A stretch of 25,189 nt of DNA, taken from positions 1-25,189 of the forward strand of contig CAYZQE010000028.1 in assembly GCA_964480635.1 (NCBI GenBank), read 5' to 3'. Source of the stretch: CAYZQE01 sp964480635 (GTDB lineage: Bacteria > Pseudomonadota > Gammaproteobacteria > GCA-001735895). This document shows positions 22,103 to 25,189 of this stretch, piece by piece (position 1 is the first letter of the stretch; each line of letters opens with the position of its first letter). The notes beneath the pieces are model-generated. The model was not told the origin of the DNA. It was given only the letters and a program-made list of their open reading frames with translations, and did not search any database. The position numbers were made by a program, and so were the translations under genes.

Positions 22103-24051
22103 GGAGTAGCAATATTGAGTTGTTGTGCCAAGTTAAGCAGTAGCGGATGTTGTGGGTAAAACTCTAAGCCTGTTCTAATGTGTTCACTGGCTAGGTCATA
22201 TTTATTATTAGAAATTAAATTCTCTGCTTCGGTTAAGTAAAGGTTCGAAAGTTTTGTGTCTCTTAGTAAATAGTGTTTAGGGTCTAAACGTTTTATAGCA
22301 TGAATAACCGCCGTTATATCAAGACCATCATTAGATTTAATAATTTTTTTAGCTTTAAAGTACTTATTATAAAGCGAAATAAATTGAGTCATCACGCGAT
22401 CTCTTTTTTCTTTTATAACTTCTTCGATGGTTGTGATGGCAACTGAATCAGGGTAAAACCTTTTGACCTGATTGATTAAGGAGAGGGCTTTAGGGTGATC
22501 GTATAAGCCTTCATCGGGATTAAATATAGCTTGAATTCTATTTTTATAGTAAGTAATAATTTCTCTTCTTAACCCAACAGAATAAAAGTTCTGCTGTTCT
22601 GGCGACATTTGTTCCATGGCCCAAATAGTTTCAATTAGTAATGCTCTATCACCCTTTTTAATTTTCTGTACCTTGTCGAGAGCCGATTGCTCTTCTATAA
22701 AATTTATGTAGGGTTTGTAGGCAATACCAGCACTTATTATTAAGACAAAAATAGACGTCAGTATAATCTGCTTAAAGTAGCTCTTTTTTTGCTTAATACT
22801 AGCTAAAAATAGCTGAACTGTTTTCGTACGGGCGCTTCTTTCAATAGATAAAGCTTTAAATAAACCTTTTTGTTGGTTACGTGATAAGCCGTTAATAGGT
22901 TTAGGCTTGATACCAAGCTCTTTAATTTTAGGCGACGCAACTTTGTTGAATGGATGTCTGCCTCCCGATAGTAATTGATAAGCGACACAGGCTAAGCCAT
23001 ATATATCATCTCGTGGATCAGGGTCCATACCAGCAAACATTTCAATAGTGGCATAAGCGGGGGTGACAGCGCTTAATTTAGCGGGATCAAACATCGTGTT
23101 CTCTTTTTCTTCATCGGCTTTAGAGCTTGCTCTTGCGATGCCAAAATCGAGTAGTTTTACAGTCCCGTCTTTTAGTAAAAAGCAATTGCCCGGTTTAAAA
23201 TCAGAATGAATTAAATTCCATTGGTGGGCATAAGCTAAACCATGAGAAAGATCTTCGATCATTTTTAGCGCTTCATCAACCGTAATAGGGTCGTCTTTAA
23301 GTTCTTTTATGAGCTTATTTAAGGGCTTACCCTGTAAATATTCCATAGTCATAAAAACAATATCACCATCGCGATCAAAGTCGTAAACAGTGGCAATATT
23401 GGGGTGAGCTAATTTTTGGGCCTTACTTGCTTCGCGCTGTAAAGCAATAAATGAACCGCTGTATTGCTTAAAAGCTTCCGTTAAAACCTTAATAGCAACA
23501 TAAGGGTTTTTATCGTGTGCCTCAACTTTTAATAGGTCTTTTGCTTTAAAAACGACACCCATGCCGCCTTGCCCAAGACGTTCGAGTAGAACAAAGCGAT
23601 CTTTTAATGTAACACCGGGGCCAAGGTTTTTATGTTGATTTTTCTCTTTGTGTGGCTTGGCAACGATATTAATGGCCGCAGATTTTTCTTGAGTCGTTGA
23701 TGGCGGTGGCGTCGATCTTACTATGACAGTTTGTTCTGCTGTCAAGTCCATGCTTGATTCAGAAATATCAGTTAGATGTAATGTCTTATCTTCATCAAAA
23801 TAAGAGATATCTGTTTGAACATTGTTATCGACGGTGTTCTCAATATTTATTTTGGTAAAAAGCTGAGATAAATCCTTAAACTGGTCAGTATTAATTTGAT
23901 TAGAGGTAAATAAATCTTGGATGAGTGTCTGTGAAAAAGTGTGGCCGCTAGGCGTCACTTGAAATAATGATTGCAAACTTGCTTCAAAATCACTATTGCT
24001 CATAGTGCCATCGATATAGTCTTGTATTAGATTTTTACAAACTTCAGACAT
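22099..24051 (-). CDS. Membrane serine/threonine protein kinase with N-terminal and extracytoplasmic helical regions
   Basis: A 650-residue Hanks-type kinase. Residues 1-70 hold helical segments (LIQDYIDGTMSNSDFEASLQ), and 71-145 look like a linker. The kinase domain (about 152-420) has the glycine loop LGQGGMGVVF (159-168), K188 (AIKVL), the catalytic HSDFKPGN (D284, serine in place of the usual arginine of HRD), DFG at 302-304 and PAYATIEMFAG in place of the APE region. A membrane segment (about 428-446) follows. The C-terminal ~200 residues are helical, TPR-like (LASEHIRTGLEFYPQHPLLL), and probably periplasmic. All catalytic lysine and aspartate residues are present, so it should be active. 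It overlaps the phosphatase gene by 8 bases. PP2C-kinase pairs are often linked to type VI secretion, but no such genes are visible here. Confidence 0.9.
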   Translation of the reverse strand: MSEVCKNLIQDYIDGTMSNSDFEASLQSLFQVTPSGHTFSQTLIQDLFTSNQINTDQFKDLSQLFTKINIENTVDNNVQTDISYFDEDKTLHLTDISESSMDLTAEQTVIVRSTPPPSTTQEKSAAINIVAKPHKEKNQHKNLGPGVTLKDRFVLLERLGQGGMGVVFKAKDLLKVEAHDKNPYVAIKVLTEAFKQYSGSFIALQREASKAQKLAHPNIATVYDFDRDGDIVFMTMEYLQGKPLNKLIKELKDDPITVDEALKMIEDLSHGLAYAHQWNLIHSDFKPGNCFLLKDGTVKLLDFGIARASSKADEEKENTMFDPAKLSAVTPAYATIEMFAGMDPDPRDDIYGLACVAYQLLSGGRHPFNKVASPKIKELGIKPKPINGLSRNQQKGLFKALSIERSARTKTVQLFLASIKQKKSYFKQIILTSIFVLIISAGIAYKPYINFIEEQSALDKVQKIKKGDRALLIETIWAMEQMSPEQQNFYSVGLRREIITYYKNRIQAIFNPDEGLYDHPKALSLINQVKRFYPDSVAITTIEEVIKEKRDRVMTQFISLYNKYFKAKKIIKSNDGLDITAVIHAIKRLDPKHYLLRDTKLSNLYLTEAENLISNNKYDLASEHIRTGLEFYPQHPLLLNLAQQLNIATP

Positions 24052-24793
24052 GTTTCATCTCATCTAATTGCGTGTTAATGCAAATAATACTGATATTATC
24101 ACTGCCGCCAGCTTCCAGTGAATGCTCTAATAATTGTGTCGCTAATAATTCCATTTGTTGAGACTCATTTTTTATTATTTTGGATAACTCATGCTCTCTC
24201 ATATCACTATATAGTCCATCAGAGCATAAGATATAAGTATCATTGTCTTGAATGTTAAAATAATCAAGGTCTAAAAAAGTGCTGGATCTGATACCAATGG
24301 CATTAAGGATTATGTTGGATGCGGGATGAGTCTCAGCTTCATCAGCAGATAATTGTCCCATTCTAACCAGTTCATCAACATAACTATGATCTTCAGAAAT
24401 TCTTTTTAGTGAATTTCGATATCGATAAAGACGACTGTCACCAGACCAAAAAACGATACCTATTGTTTTCCAAATAAATAAACCAACAATAGTGCTGCCA
24501 CACGTTTTCGTTTTATCGACTTTGGTTTTTATAGCGTGTTCTTGAATATCTGCATTAGCCTTAAAGACTTTATCTTCAATAAGATCAATGCAGCGGCTAA
24601 GAGAATCTTGTTGTTTAAAATCACTTAAATGGCTAATGATTGACTGACTAGCGAAGTCTCCGGCATCATGACCGCCCATACCATCAGCAACAACCCATAA
24701 GTTTTCATGACCAAGGTCTAAAATAGAGTCTTCGTTTCTAGAGCGTACTTTTCCAGTATGCGTTATCGCAAATGAATTTGTTGATATGTCCAT
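24044..24793 (-). CDS. PP2C-family (PPM) serine/threonine phosphatase
   Basis: A 249-residue bacterial PP2C phosphatase of the Stp1/PppA kind. Motifs in order: RSRNEDS (18-24), VVADGMGGHDAGDFAS (metal-binding aspartate), GSTIVGLF, GDSRLYRYR, LCSDGLYSDM and GGSDNISIICI. All metal-binding aspartates expected for the two-metal centre are present. It is predicted cytoplasmic, with no signal peptide. Its likely substrate is the adjacent kinase or proteins that kinase phosphorylates. It is the first gene of the three-gene operon; its last 8 bases overlap the kinase start. Upstream, 24794-24967 is very AT-rich and holds no gene; the operon promoter must lie there, but I could not place it. Confidence 0.92.
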   Translation of the reverse strand: MDISTNSFAITHTGKVRSRNEDSILDLGHENLWVVADGMGGHDAGDFASQSIISHLSDFKQQDSLSRCIDLIEDKVFKANADIQEHAIKTKVDKTKTCGSTIVGLFIWKTIGIVFWSGDSRLYRYRNSLKRISEDHSYVDELVRMGQLSADEAETHPASNIILNAIGIRSSTFLDLDYFNIQDNDTYILCSDGLYSDMREHELSKIIKNESQQMELLATQLLEHSLEAGGSDNISIICINTQLDEMKHV

Positions 24794-24967
24794 ATCTAGA
24801 TTATAGTCAGCCTAAATTGAATGATTTATTTTTATTTTATAATTCTACATTATACCTATGAGTTAAGGAATAATTGATTAAAATTAACAATAAAATTTAA
24901 GTAAAAAATGAATTTAGTCGCATAAAAATATTTTTTTAAATTAATTAATAATTTTTCCTTAAACTGA

Positions 24968-24996
24968 TTGACAGTTTTCGAAACCTCTATTAATAT
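24968..24996 (+). promoter_or_regulatory. Strong promoter of the tRNA-Ala/tRNA-Glu operon
   Basis: A consensus TTGACA (24968-24973), exact 17-bp spacer and TAATAT (24991-24996). The following GCGCGTCC is a GC-rich discriminator typical of stringently controlled stable-RNA promoters. AT-rich DNA upstream could act as an UP element. Confidence 0.85.
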
Positions 24997-25009
24997 GCGC
25001 GTCCTCTCA

Positions 25010-25085
25010 GGGGCCTTAGCTCAGCTGGGAGAGCGCAACACTGGCAGTGTTGAGGTCAGCGGTTCGATCCCGCTAGGCTCCACCA
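25010..25085 (+). tRNA. tRNA-Ala(GGC)
   Basis: The acceptor GGGGCCT pairs with AGGCTCC (one G-U), followed by A and the encoded CCA. The anticodon stem CAACA / TGTTG encloses the loop CTGGCAG with GGC. The T-arm AGCGGTTCGATCCCGCT is perfect. 76 nt. Confidence 0.98.
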
Positions 25086-25093
25086 AGAATACT

Positions 25094-25170
25094 GTCCCCA
25101 TCGTCTAGTCGGCCTAGGACACCGCCCTTTCACGGCGGTAACAGGGGTTCGAATCCCCTTGGGGACGCCA
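25094..25170 (+). tRNA. tRNA-Glu(UUC)
   Basis: The acceptor GTCCCCA pairs with TGGGGAC, followed by G and the encoded CCA. The anticodon loop CTTTCAC gives UUC. The T-arm AGGGGTTCGAATCCCCT is perfect. It is 8 bases after tRNA-Ala, so the two are co-transcribed; more genes may follow past the window edge. Confidence 0.98.
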
Positions 25171-25189
25171 TTACAAAAAGGTAGTGAAA

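Overview
The window is a visibly AT-rich gammaproteobacterial chromosome segment. Three things point to this class: rne and rluC are divergent, as in Escherichia coli; the block rluC, HAD phosphatase, S49 peptidase, yceD, rpmF, plsX, fabH is in the usual order; and a gacA/uvrY-type regulator, uvrC, pgsA and the tRNAs Gly(GCC), Cys(GCA), Leu(UAA) follow each other as in E. coli. No genus can be named from sequence alone.

Positions 1-3930 are accessory DNA: the end of a type I methyltransferase gene (hsdM), its specificity gene hsdS, a 460-residue DUF6880-like protein, and a REP-associated tyrosine transposase (RAYT). Short palindromes with a CTAAAG or CTTTAG core separate these genes and are plausibly substrates of the RAYT. 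The block abuts the 3' end of the tmRNA gene ssrA (3980-4342, minus strand), a classic island integration point. The tmRNA encodes the tag (A)ANDDNYAIAA.

Positions 4414-18602 are core genes: rne (minus), then on the plus strand rluC, a HAD phosphatase, an S49 peptidase, an EAL-HDOD signalling protein, yceD, rpmF, plsX, fabH, a CYTH phosphatase, a gacA/uvrY-type regulator, a family 5-like uracil-DNA glycosylase, uvrC and pgsA. The EAL-HDOD gene lies inside the usual sppA-yceD order, and the glycosylase lies inside the usual gacA-uvrC order. The fab operon stops at fabH, with no fabD following it.

Positions 18640-21841 are a tRNA region with signs of decay. Three tRNA genes are followed by a frameshifted tyrosine integrase remnant, a hydrophobic open frame without a start codon, an orphan umuC with a GTTC-N7-GTTC operator-like repeat just upstream, a broken rhomboid protease gene, and tRNA-Ser(GGA). 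The first 23 bp of tRNA-Ser are duplicated 171 bp away.

Positions 21842-24793 are a compact minus-strand operon: PP2C phosphatase, membrane Ser/Thr kinase and a small tail-anchored protein, with overlapping genes. The window ends with a strong promoter driving tRNA-Ala(GGC) and tRNA-Glu(UUC).
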